In this document: positions 1-11,949 of the stretch, piece by piece
Layout of the letters: each line of letters opens with the position of its first letter
Position numbering within the stretch: the first letter of the stretch is position 1
Assembly: GCA_016800925.1 (NCBI GenBank)
Contig: JABCPU010000111.1
Span: 1-64,000, forward strand
DNA: 64,000 nucleotides
Reading direction: 5' to 3'
From: Suillus spraguei
Lineage: Eukaryota; Basidiomycota; Agaricomycetes; Boletales; Suillaceae
Notes under the pieces: model-generated
Database searches by the model: none
What the model was told of the DNA's origin: nothing
The model's input: the letters and a program-made list of their open reading frames with translations, nothing else
Position numbers and translations under genes: made by a program

Positions 1-427
1 GTGCCGGTCCTTAGAAATAAAATCTCGGCGCATTATGGCATCGTGGGAAGTATAGCCTACGGTATGGAGTATAGAAGGGGCTGAAGTCAGAAGTGCTCCA
101 CGTAGATAGGTGATGCGCAATTGCGGAAAGGGGGGTCCAGAGCATCATCGGGTTTCCCTTGGGGTTACCCACTGATTTCCCCGGGCCTGAATGTCGCACA
201 AAAATTATGAAATAGAAGCACGTGATTAGGACGGTGGTTTGTTCGAGACTCACAAGCTGACTTCCTTAAGGTACACACTCTTGACCATTCGAAATAAAAT
301 GATAGCGCCCAGAGAAGGAATTCTCACACGAGCAGCATGTTAGGCAATCTGAGCACGAGAGACCATGAACGAGATGAACGAGATAATGTAAAAGCGTACG
401 AGAGAAGTCACTAGCAGAGAACGACAT
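1..427. other. Intergenic, nothing recognised
   Basis: This is the 3' flank of the RVB1 gene. I see no credible coding exon, RNA gene or repeat. The 80-codon minus-strand frame at 11-253 has no recognisable domain or splice context and is treated as chance. Confidence 0.5.
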
Positions 428-2200
<1,773 letters not shown>

Positions 2201-2812
2201 GATGGCTTTTTGGAACGCGTTGAAACGCGACAATAGTGACTATCACGATATTATGTCAGCAGAAGGTTGTTTATTTCTAAAGCTGTTGCCAAACAAACTC
2301 AATCATGCACAAACCTAATGTACGCAATGTAGTCTGTATACTTACTCTGTTATGTATCAACGAAGGACTACTATGCATATTATCATCATCGTGTTTACAA
2401 GTTTAACAGCCAATATATTATAGAGTGAATGTTGGTCAGGTGAGTGATAATACCGGTAAGTCTGAATTTCGACACTCTCAGCTATTTTAAAATCTAGCCG
2501 CACGGGGTGGTGCGAAATTTGAATCTGAAGAACACTGCGCGATTTTTTTTTCCAAAAATTGAGATTTACGATAACCATTCACTTTTTGTTACATGATGTC
2601 AGTGCATGAACCCTAACTTACCTTACATCGATCGTCCTTCGAGAAATTAGTCCAATGATTACAACTCTTTCGAAAATTTGCGTAGATGGTCGATAAGTCA
2701 ATGATTAGCTTAGTGGCACGGTAGTACAATTCACTGGCAGATACTTATCCTGCACATCACACCTGACGTCACAACTGCTCTGTCCAAGTCGTCTGAAAAT
2801 TATTTTCGAATG
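2201..2812. other. Intergenic between two minus-strand genes
   Basis: It holds the RVB1 promoter and the 3' flank of the next minus-strand gene. No TATA box, RNA gene or repeat stands out. Confidence 0.5.
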
Positions 2813-4155
2813 TCACCAGTCCGCAAATCCAAGAAGCCTCCCGTCCCATGTCCACCAAATCATCTCGTCCTCTTCTGGAATTTCTTCGCTCGATATCATT
2901 TCCGAATCTTCGGTTAGTCTCTGTCGGCTGCGAATCCATACACCTTCCACCTTTCTGCCTTTCTTCTTAACATCATCTCTTGTTGGACGTTCCCCAGATT
3001 CCTCAAGGAACTGGTCTAGCAGCGCATCAAAAGCACTGCTGAGGGTCTGCCTAGGTACCCACGCCGGGTGCATAAATTTTCGCGGAGCACGCAGCACTAT
3101 GTGCGTCTGAGTTGGAGCTATTCCAGAAACAACATTAAGGTATAGATTAAGTGCTGAGGTGGTCACCACTGACCCATTTCGCTGGCCATGCCCTGCCCAT
3201 CGTTTTCTCCGCACGCGCTTGCAAGTGTGCGAGAGAGCAGACGTTCGGCGGTGCGGAGGGCTTCGAGTTCCTGGGCATAAGTTGGAGGTAGCAGGTGTGG
3301 TGGAGGAGCCGGAGAAGAAGAGGGAGAAGGTGTCCTGGAAGGTGGTGGGGAAGGTGCTTGAGAGGATTCATCAGACTCCGCTTCCGAAGTTGTTTCTTCA
3401 TCGCCTGAACGATCACTGCTATCACTATCACCACCTTCGTTTGAGTCGGCTTCGCCATCATTGTCGTTATCTGAGTCGGACTCGTCTTTATTGTCACTTT
3501 TCTCGTTGTCATCCTCCACTTCCTCTCCCTCATGTTCAGATGGACCCCCGAGCAATCATCTCGTTCTCCCCAGACTTTTGCTTCCAAAGCATCTAAACCA
3601 ACCATTACCCTGCATTTGGCAGATCCAGGTGTGGGACCAAGAACAACTGCAAGATAAGCACGACCAGAACCTCGAGCACCTTTCATCCCATTGTGGTGGG
3701 CAAACGCCGTAGAGAGTGCTGTAAAAGTTGTATTGAGGTGTGATGCAAGGGTATCAAATGAATTGAGGAGCTCCTGGCGCTTTTTCGCAGCTCGAGATGT
3801 GGTCTTTGTGGCGTCAGTTCTAAAGTCAAATACACTAGCAAGGCACCTACATCGCCACCGGGCATCCGTGCCATCTGCATGACAGGGCTATGCAAATATC
3901 AGCAGACGATTTGATTGCTAGCACTTGAACTTACAAAGGAACCTGACTCTTCAAAAACAGAACATGGCCGACCAAACTAATGCACAATCTGGCTGCCATA
4001 GAATCTGTCACAAGGTCGGCGTCGATTGTGACGGATGGAATTTTTGTGGGAGGGGCAGGCATTGGGGCAGGCTGTCTGATCGTATAGATATGATCAATTT
4101 CTTTAGGAGACACGTGCCTTTCTAGCTTGCAGTCGGACAGTGCAACGACACGCAT
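2813..4155 (-). CDS. Conserved protein, possibly p31comet (MAD2L1BP)-like
   Basis: Five exons close in phase: 3935-4155, 3851-3887, 3576-3803, 3174-3528 and 2813-3117, about 381 aa. Two introns are exactly 47 nt and carry CTGA branch-like motifs near the acceptor. Visible parts: an N-terminal region with SLVGHVLFLKSQVPFPV, a helix KKRQELLNSFDTLASHL, the strand-like stretch AYLAVVLGPTPGSAKCR, a long acidic Asp/Ser/Glu tract from the fourth exon, and a C-terminus ending TWDGRLLGFADW. The order (helix with LPxP-like turn, second helix, beta strand, C-terminal strands) resembles p31comet, the HORMA-domain adaptor that binds MAD2 for TRIP13. This is a by-eye resemblance only. A longer start at 4218 is possible. 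Alternative: an unrelated mushroom-specific protein. Confidence 0.6.
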
Positions 4156-4294
4156 GTTTGAAATTTGATTTTGGAGGATTGATGGAGATGAGCGGTGACA
4201 CAGTACATGTGACGTCACGCGCTCAAACGCGTTTTTGTCACGTGCTGGAGAATATTTGCAGCCTCAGTTGTGCTGCAGCACGGAGGACATGGAA

Positions 4295-4399
4295 GCCCTG
4301 ATGGCTCAGTTGGTTAGAGCGCAGGTCTCATACTAACTGTATGACCGGTATCGCTATCGGGCAATCCTGAGGTCGCAAGTTCGAACCTTGCTCAGGGCA
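4295..4399 (+). tRNA. tRNA-Met (CAT) with 31-nt intron
   Basis: The acceptor stem GCCCTGA (4295-4301) pairs with TCAGGGC (4392-4398), with discriminator A at 4399. The D arm is GCTC/GAGC. The anticodon loop is CTCATAA once an intron at about 4333-4363 is removed, directly after base 37. The T arm contains GGTCGCAAGTTCGAACC-type sequence with the B-box GTTCGAACC. A TTTT tract at 4404-4407 can end Pol III transcription. The U31-U39 mismatch seen in yeast elongator tRNA-Met is also present, so an elongator tRNA-Met is most likely. Confidence 0.93.
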
Positions 4400-5016
4400 A
4401 CATGTTTTCTCCATTTTGGTTGTTTTGTAGTGTTGGGATACATAAAGAAAGGGACCTTTCTACACATTTCTTTTGCCACTTCAAATGTCGAGATTAATAA
4501 GTTTCATGCACCCTCGATTATCGCCTGCTGCCTATAAGGTTGAACCTGACCCTGGCACCAGCATCCTTTGGCAGAGTGAGTTCGGGTGCATGATCTGGTA
4601 TTCTCGATAAGCTTGAATATGATGATTTGCATAGGTCATCCGCGAATTATGGCCGAGCCTGAGGTTGTGTACGAGGGCCTGGCAGAATTTATGGTCAACA
4701 AGAACTGCGTATTTACCAGGATGAGCCAAGTTTCAATGGGTTCATTTTCAACCGCGGTAAGGATGATGATGTCAGCATATGAACTAAAGATCACTTGGGT
4801 GATGGGCGCAAACCGTCGATAACTGCAGCTGATCAAAGGGGAGAGCACTAGCGCAGCCTTGCACCGTTATAATATATTAATGTAGTCGCCGGCCATAGGT
4901 TGCTACTTACAACTCATAAAGAACTGGTCAGTAACAACTACATACCCTCCATCGAATCATATAAGTACATCAATTACAAGTGAGTGCGGTCTAAATGTGT
5001 GAGCGTCTGTAGACTG
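4400..5016. other. Intergenic
   Basis: It lies between the tRNA-Met terminator and the 3' end of the protease gene. Short open frames on both strands around 4530-4850 have no recognisable features. Confidence 0.5.
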
Positions 5017-6956
5017 TCAGTCCTGTAAAATGAGTCCTTCATTAGGGAAGCAAATGCAGATAACATCGAGATCAAAGGAGGAGCACTCCTGATAAAGCCA
5101 GGAAGAGAAGCGTGACACTAATGCGCTTAGTGCATGTCTACGTGGGGCATCGCTTGTGTTGGTAACTGCTGCAGATATCGCACCAATGGTTGCGGAAGGG
5201 ACGGTGCCTCCAGCGCCATTTTCAGCGATTGCGATACTTGAGAGATTAGCAAAACCAACAGAAGAATGACTGTAGCGGAAGACAGAATACACATTTTTCT
5301 AATGGAGTACGGAAGAAAAATCTCAGTGTTGCAGAACTCGAGAGCCGTTTATTGTGGCCACATACCAAAAAAGCATCCCCGAAGATCCAAGAGGGGGCCC
5401 CACTACCTGTACTTGCTTCAAAGAATGCACCAATGCATTCTGTTGAACTGGTTTGTGTAAAGGCGAAATCTGTTGGGCTTATCGACCACGTGGCGCCACC
5501 GAACGACACTTTTACATTTACGGTCGTTGAACATGCTGGTTGAATATTGAGCGTTGAGTCACTTGACCTCGCGATACCTAAGAGGTTTGCTTACGGTAGC
5601 TATAGTATCCTTCCCATTCACCCGTTGCTGGTTGTGAGTCGGGAATCTGTGCATAGATAGCTTCAATTGAGCTGGCCGGACCGCCTATGTTGGTCGTGCC
5701 AGTGTCGATAACAGCAGTTGTTCCTGAAGCAATGGTGATGGAGTTGCCTTGCACAGTCAGTGCTGGATTGGAATAAATGAGCAGCTTGTTTATGAGTTGG
5801 TAAACCGCTTACTAGTCAATGGTATATACCAATATGAGGGGGTTCCGGGAATATCGATGTAATCAATTGAGCCGGTGTACAAACTACTGTTTGTGTAACC
5901 TAAGAGCAGTTTTGTTTCAGATGTCTCATGACGTGAAAAGTCTCATACCCATAGTAAGGACTCCTCCGGGCTCAAGCTCCTGGGCGGTGGTGTCATTCTT
6001 ATACCTGTCTTATGTTAGTATACACCTTGTTTCAGAGAGCGACAGTCGTCACCGAGTGAGCTGAATAGCAAAGAGAGCTGAGTCCCAAGTATTACTAGAG
6101 GCCAAACTCTGCCACAACGGCATCTGGCCCGAACTTGCTAGGGATTGCCATGCCAAACCAAGCAAGCCAGAGAGAGGTGATGTCAACAAATCATCTGTCA
6201 CTGCGTCCACAACACCTATAATGCACGTAAGTAAACACCAGCCAGCGGGCCTATCAGGAAGAGGTGATTCTGACCAAAACCTTGATTGGAAACGGAGAAT
6301 CCTGCCATTTGCACTATGTCCTGTGCAACATAGCCAGCTGCAGAACCCGAATCGTACTGTACATCGAATGACGTAGAAAGGTTCTGGAAAGTTGATGAAG
6401 ATAATGGGTCGTATGCAGGACTCGACCCGCATGAAGTTCCACAAGAAGAACTAGCAACCCAGAGATCACTGCGATGATTTATTACTAAATTATGTCAACA
6501 CATCAACTGCACTAGAACATACGAAGAACCCGTGTCCAATCTGACATCAAAGGACACTGCAGGCGTACCAATGGCCAGTGAGCCATAGTAGCTGTACGGG
6601 TGTTTCAATCAGGGAGTCATGCACACCAGAGAACATATCTAATGCCTACTCGGAATCATACTCCTGATCGATGATCCTGAAGAAAAGTTGCACTCAGTAA
6701 ACGCATTCCCCGCTACAAATACCACGTACAGATTGTAGCCGGTGCTTCTTTTCTGTGTTTTCAGGCCGCCATACTTTGCTATCAAATTGTGCCTCTGTCT
6801 CTTCGCCAAAGCGCCCCATTCGGTGACATCTCGGGAAAATTGGTTCCTTCTAAGAAGGGAGATGGTCTGACCAGGAACAGGAACTATGTCTGTCGGTGCT
6901 CCAAACGTATCAGCAGGCAGCGCGAAGAGGGATGCAAGAAAAATTAATTGTATCAT
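5017..6956 (-). CDS. Secreted aspartic protease (pepsin-type, family A1)
   Basis: An endopeptidase of the pepsin family, predicted to be secreted. Ten exons fit in phase: 6730-6956, 6650-6676, 6523-6591, 6281-6468, 6053-6215, 5949-6004, 5813-5899, 5595-5762, 5366-5535 and 5017-5298, about 478 aa. Residues 1 to about 20 are a hydrophobic signal peptide (MIQLIFLASLFALPADTFG), followed by a propeptide with dibasic sites. The first catalytic Asp lies in VRLDTGSSDLWV and the second in VIDTGTTNIGG. The flap-side Tyr region is VQYDSGSAAGYVAQD, and the C-terminal lobe has SWIFGDAFLKNVYSVF. The Ser/Thr-rich tail ends in an unremarkable hydrophilic stretch, so no clear GPI signal. A decayed paralogue lies just upstream at 7.2-8.0 kb. 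Confidence 0.93.
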
Positions 6957-7266
6957 GTCAAGACTGAGGCCTCAACTTTGATTATTAAGTCACCAGAGAC
7001 TTGGAAAGTTCAAGCCGAGAGACCGTGGAGAATGAGGAATAACGACGCCACCTAGCCAATTGTCCTGAAATACCTGTTGATGATGCACTGAACACTGTGA
7101 ACAGTGAGCACTGCACATTTATCCGCAGCTAGCCGCAGCTTCCGATGTCACCTGCATATCAGCAACGGCTAGTGTTATTGACAATATCAAATATAGCGTC
7201 ACTGCCATATTGGTGATTACCGGCGAACTTTGAGGGTCCGTGGCAAAAATTGGACTAGTAGTAGCA

Positions 7267-8005
7267 CTAGAGGGCGACTTGAACAACCCGTTGATGTGGG
7301 CGCGCTGCAATTACACCATATAGCAATAGCCAGTAGGAAAAGATGACTAGCAGAGAGCACAACGGCTCCCTACATATCGATCCGAGAAGGCTGTGTGTAG
7401 GTGCCGCTGTAAACGCACTAGTAAGTAGTCCACAACCGCAGCATTGTGCCTGTACAAATGAAACCAAGGTGCCAATGAAAGCGGCAATGACAAATGCAAC
7501 TGCGCTGGAGGCGCACGGGAGTATACCACTTGGCTCTAAAGTAAACATTGCTAAATTAGCACCAAAAGTGCGATTTCAGACAGTATGCCATGAACGTGAC
7601 AGATGGGAGATTGTATCATAAACCTTATTATCAAAAGTGGATATGCACGCTAAGACAACATACTGTCGCCCTATGATCCAGGAAGGGTCCCACTAGATGA
7701 GGGCATTGCGTAAAATGCGCCATAGCCTTCATTCGAGGTGAGTCCTATGGATGTGAATGCGAAGCCATCGGGGCTGACCGACCATTTCGGCCTTTCAGAT
7801 GAGAACTCCATAACACAAGTAGTGTTACAAGCTTTTCATGGAGTTCTAGTCCCCTTGATCGAGATATGAGTAATGCGGAATCCCTCCTAGCTGCCCGTCC
7901 CAGGTTGAGATCCAGGGATCTGAGCATAAATGCCTACGATACCAGCCATAGGCCCTGCAACAAGTGTCGTACTGAGAGGACATCCAGAAAAACACATTGG
8001 ATCAG
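7267..8005 (-). pseudogene. Aspartic protease relic (C-terminal half only)
   Basis: Minus-strand fragments, in order, match the C-terminal lobe of the neighbouring intact protease. GIYAQIPGSQPGTGS then a TAG stop corresponds to AIYAQIPDSQPATGE. WSVSPDGFAFTS followed by GYGAFYA corresponds to WSISPTDFAFTQ and IGAFFEA. SWIIG corresponds to SWIFGD, and a tail reads FGANLAMFTLEPSG. The pieces lie in different frames with stops between them, and no N-terminal DTGS lobe is found up to 8.3 kb. It is therefore a truncated, frameshifted copy, probably from tandem duplication. Confidence 0.75.
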
Positions 8006-8377
8006 TTCTTGATTTTGCGGTGAAATTATTGTCCAGGTACTTATAAGTCACATGCACATGACAAGCAGAATTGCCATGAAAACGAAGCTTATGGAAAGTC
8101 TAGGGTCTGATCATAGGTTCTGGGGACGTGAAAAACACATGGCACTTACAGCTCGCCTGCAACTTTCGATGTATCCTAACAAGCAGACTCAGACATCTTC
8201 GCAGCCATGGTGCGTTTTATTTCTCTTCCGAAGGATTTTGAGATTTCGTATAATAAATGTTGACGAACCTGATGGATGTGATGGCAGTGCTGGGACTCGG
8301 GAGGTTCAAATACATAATTAGCCTTTCGGTTTAAGCTAGTTATGTAATAATACGCAAAGCTGAGTTTTTATCCTGAA

Positions 8378-8390
8378 CCCTATAAAAAGC
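8378..8390 (+). promoter_or_regulatory. TATA box upstream of FunK1 relic
   Basis: CCCTATAAAAAGC sits about 70-80 bp before the ATG at 8458. This is a good TATA element at a usual fungal distance, although the downstream gene looks degenerate. Confidence 0.5.
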
Positions 8391-8457
8391 TCTGCAGTTT
8401 CCAGCTCACTTCTGTTTCCTAGTATACTAGCTAATGGCCCCTTCATGACCATGCATC

Positions 8458-9975
8458 ATGGCCGATCCTACTGCTGCCGCCACTGTGCTAAAGACGCCAA
8501 CTCACGGCGGGCCCAAGCTCGACTCCACCTCGCTTGCAGTCGGCTCCGCTGCTGTCTCGCCAGCGGGGGAGTGTGAGGATGAGTCTGTAATACTTCTGAA
8601 GGTGCATGAGATTGCAAAGGGCGACAATGAGGGGAAGGTGAATCACCGCATCCAAAAGATGATCTGGTCCAACAAATCAGAAGATAAATTCAAGGCGAAC
8701 ATCGAGATGGCGCTGGAACTCAAGGGCACTGAACAAGGCAAGTATGCCCTACACAACATGAGCATGTTACTTGGGAAGTCAATCACGGACCTGAGCAAGG
8801 ATGAGTCCCCCGCTTCATGGTGGGACATTGATGTCCGTACGTGTTCCTCCTCGCGCTCCTTATTGGTCACTGATACTTCAAACATCAGATCAGTATACCC
8901 TTTTGGGGAACAGGGTCAACCGCAACCTCAGCCATAACAATCTCACGGACCACACGACCCAAAATGGTCGATATACTGTGGTCCTCAATGACTTCGACTT
9001 AGTATGTCAGAGTTCGAAGATATGTCCATGGTGAACATCAGGATGGCGTCGAGATTCAAGGACGCTGAAGTAGGAAAGCGTGTCCTATACATTACTGTGT
9101 CTACAAAGCTCTACCGATCACAAAGCTGAGCGGCATGAAGTTCCTCAGCGCATGGTGGCACATCGTTGTCTGTACGTGTTCTTCTCTACGTTCCTTATTG
9201 GTCCCTGACACCTGTACGCCAGGTCATTATACCCTCTGGGGACAAAATTTTCATCACCGAGACGTCAACCCTGACAATCTCATGGTTTATAAGAGCTCAG
9301 ATGGTCGATATATTGGTGCTCTCCACGACTTTGACTTATCATCGACTCAAGATAGTCCCCCAGGCCGGGGGCGCACAGGGACAGTGCCTTTCGTGGCCAT
9401 TGAACTTCTCACAAATAGCAAGATCAAACACCTGTACCGGCATGACGCAGAGTCATTCATATGGGTCCTTACCTGGGTCTCTCTTCGTTATCGAGAGGGC
9501 ATGCTGTTGAACAAGGGCAGGCAGCTCGACAGATGGCTGCAAGTGGATGCTATTAAGTGCAGGAAGGAAAAATCCGACTTCTTAATCTTTGGTCGTCGTG
9601 GCATTGAACCTTCATCGTCGCACGTAGATAGCTGGATAGTTGCGCGATCTTCCCTTCATCTCGTCGCCTTGTTCTATGTGGGTGACCCTGAAAGTAGTGA
9701 CTCTGAATCTGAGTTATTTTCTCATTGGGTGACAGACGCTGCCGTGTTTAAGACATGGCTTGGACAAGGGATACGTAAAGTACTGCCACCAGAGCTCCTA
9801 GATGTTTGCGTCGAATCTTGATAGAAGTCATCTTGTGGAAAGCTGCGTGATCTTTTCTTCGCCTTAGACTTGTCGGCTTGCTCCGACCCTGAAACAAACG
9901 CCATCGTATTTGAGACATGGCTTTTGAAGGATATTCGCCAAAGACTGTCACCAAAGCTTCTAGGTGTTCCCATCT
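8458..9975 (+). pseudogene. FunK1-type fungal protein kinase relic with internal duplications
   Basis: FunK1 kinases are a mushroom-expanded kinase family. The last part (about 9225-9821) carries the C-lobe: HHRDVNPDNL (catalytic loop, normally HRDxSxGNL), then GALHDFDLSST (DFD in place of DFG) and RHDAESFIWVLTWV. The first part starts MADPTAAATVLKTPTH and jumps to a C-lobe-type stretch FKANIEMALELKGTEQGK, so most of the N-lobe is missing. A segment of about 340 bp is present twice (about 8670-9000 and 9005-9345). Each copy keeps the same GT-AG intron (GTACGTGTTC at 8837 and 9173). In the first copy the HRD loop has become NRNLSHNNL. A second short C-tail copy (about 9850-9969, VFETWLLKDIRQRLSPKLL) repeats VFKTWLGQGIRKVLPPELL. 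Not expected to be an active kinase. Confidence 0.8.
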
Positions 9976-10506
9976 AATATACATTTCTTGTTCAATGGCT
10001 CAAGTTGATATTCTTCTTTACCCATTTCAAATCAAGCATGACACTAGCGCTGACCGGCCTTTTCACAGAACGGCCATAAGCGCGACAGCCGCCAGTTATG
10101 CCAATACCTCATTATCCATATACTTGATGCCTTGGTGGACTGGGCCATATTTCACCAACAATTATTCAATGTGAAAATGCATTTACTTCCAAAATCAAGG
10201 GGCCGCTAAGTTTTGAGGTGTTAGAGGTCAGGCTTAACTAAAGCGGAGTCCGAACCTATGAACGTGAGTACTCACAAGCACAGCTGCACTTCCAACTTAA
10301 GGTGCTTTACACCAAATGCTGCTCATGATCCCATCGAATTAAGGGCTCAATGATTCACCCTATTTATCGATGATTGGGCAACAGCCCTCTGGCATCCGCC
10401 GACCACTAGTACTTGGTGGCTGACTGGCTGATATGGGTGAGGCTGACCACCCCATGTAGTACTACACAAGTGCTACCCTCCTTCTTGTTCCGGAACGACG
10501 AGACCA
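9976..10506. other. Intergenic
   Basis: Between the kinase relic and the next plus-strand gene. No recognisable gene, RNA or repeat is seen. Confidence 0.5.
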
Positions 10507-11639
10507 ATGGCTGTTACTGAAGACGCGTTCAAACTCCTTGGTAGAGTTGCAGATGCTTTCGACAATCCTTCCTCTCGCGAGTCACGCAAAGACTTCCGCG
10601 TAAACACCATCAAGATACACACGCCCCAGACAGTATGTAGTCTCTCCATGCTTGCCAGGGGCTATCGCTATACCTGTCCCATCAGAGTCGCTCTAGTCAG
10701 GAAAGTCAGGTTCAACATCCTCGCTATGCCCGCCGCGAGCCCTCTTTGTTCGATGTCAGCTACATCTACGATGATGACGAACTCGCCGATGCATCGACTA
10801 TTGGAAACCGTTCATGCGTGTCATCTGAGACAATCAAGAACCTCACCAGAACTGCCTCGTATGACGATGCGTTCTATGCCTGCGATGATACAATTGCCTC
10901 GGTATTTGCTTATCTATCTTAACGTAGATACGCAACTGACACAATTTCCATAGGATGAATCACCACCGTGCGGCGAAATGACCAAGATGGTTTGTGAAAC
11001 CTGTTCACCATCTCACTATTTTACCAACATCTAGTAGCTTTTATCCAGCGGCAGTCCGCTTGACAGACTTAACTACCTTGCCCGTGCTGAACTCAAGAAG
11101 ACCGGCTGGTTCGAACGACCGTACGTACATAAATACCATTCTACGCCTCACTCATCCATCTCCCTCTAGTGACCAGTGGTCCATCGTCAACATGGGCCTT
11201 TCGAATCAGATGACGCACCCACGTGGACCCATCTCTCCCCCCAAAACCCCCCAGCCATCCTCTCGCCAATTCTTCCCTCCACGCCCGCCATCACCGCCGT
11301 CCCACCTCCGTCCTTCACCCAAATAACACCATCCTCGCATTCATCCACGAAGACACATTCTCCCGCCTCCTTCAAAACCAGTACCCCAAACGGCAAATGC
11401 AGCTCGAGCTCGCATGATACTTTTCCTGACTTCAGCACCCTATCGTACGTCCCGCGCGGCGAACCCGAGCCACCGAAACGGTTTGGTGTGAGTAGCCGCG
11501 TCAAGCAGTTGATGAAGCGTGTCTTGCACGTTAACGTCGGGGTACATCCGAGCAGGAGATCAAGACAATCTTTGCTTGTAGGAGTGGGCTTGAGACCTAC
11601 TTCTATGCTGGGGGGTCTTCGGGTACTGGGCGTTCACTA
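10507..11639 (+). CDS. Unrecognised conserved-looking protein, frame broken in last exon
   Basis: The first exons join cleanly. Exon 1 is 10507-10632 (MAVTEDAFKLLGRVADAFDN), then an intron GTATGTAG to CCATCAG and an exon with PSLFDVSYIYDDDELADAS. A further short exon has DESPPCGEMTKM, and the next has SPLDRLNYLARAELKKTGWF. In the last exon (from about 11170) the likely product changes frame. DQWSIVNM is followed in another frame by GPFESDDAPTWTHLSP, then by NNTILAFIHEDTFSRLLQN, then by FSTLSYVPRGEPEPPKRFG. The first two shifts would be explained by one missing base each, in GGG at 11194-11196 and CCC at 11318-11320. Either the consensus is wrong here or the gene is decaying. I do not recognise the family. 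Confidence 0.5.
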
Positions 11640-11949
11640 GTATTGGATCTACGCAGACTCAGGCGGGGAAACGATGGAGTGGGCTTTGGCATTAATACTT
11701 TATTCGTTCATGATCTATTTATTGTATTTTTTTTCTGAATTACTCTATCCAAGATCTTTCTCCAAGTAACAACTGGCTTCCATAAGGGTGTATTTACTTG
11801 AGGTAAGGTCTAATTAAGTATACGACTCCTCCCTAACAATACCAATACAAATTACTTCTCGAAAATGATGCCATGTAAAATAGTCCAACAATTTAAAACG
11901 TCCATGCACAAAATCAATGGTCATGACACAAACCCAACGTTCCACCATC
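11640..11949. other. Convergent 3' flanks
   Basis: Region between two convergent genes. It is AT-rich, with a run of T at about 11727-11737. No gene is seen. Confidence 0.5.

Noticed and set aside
11187..11504. Minus-strand frame of 105 codons
   Set aside because: It overlaps the plus-strand last exon, starts and ends without splice or domain support, and the plus strand has better linked exons.
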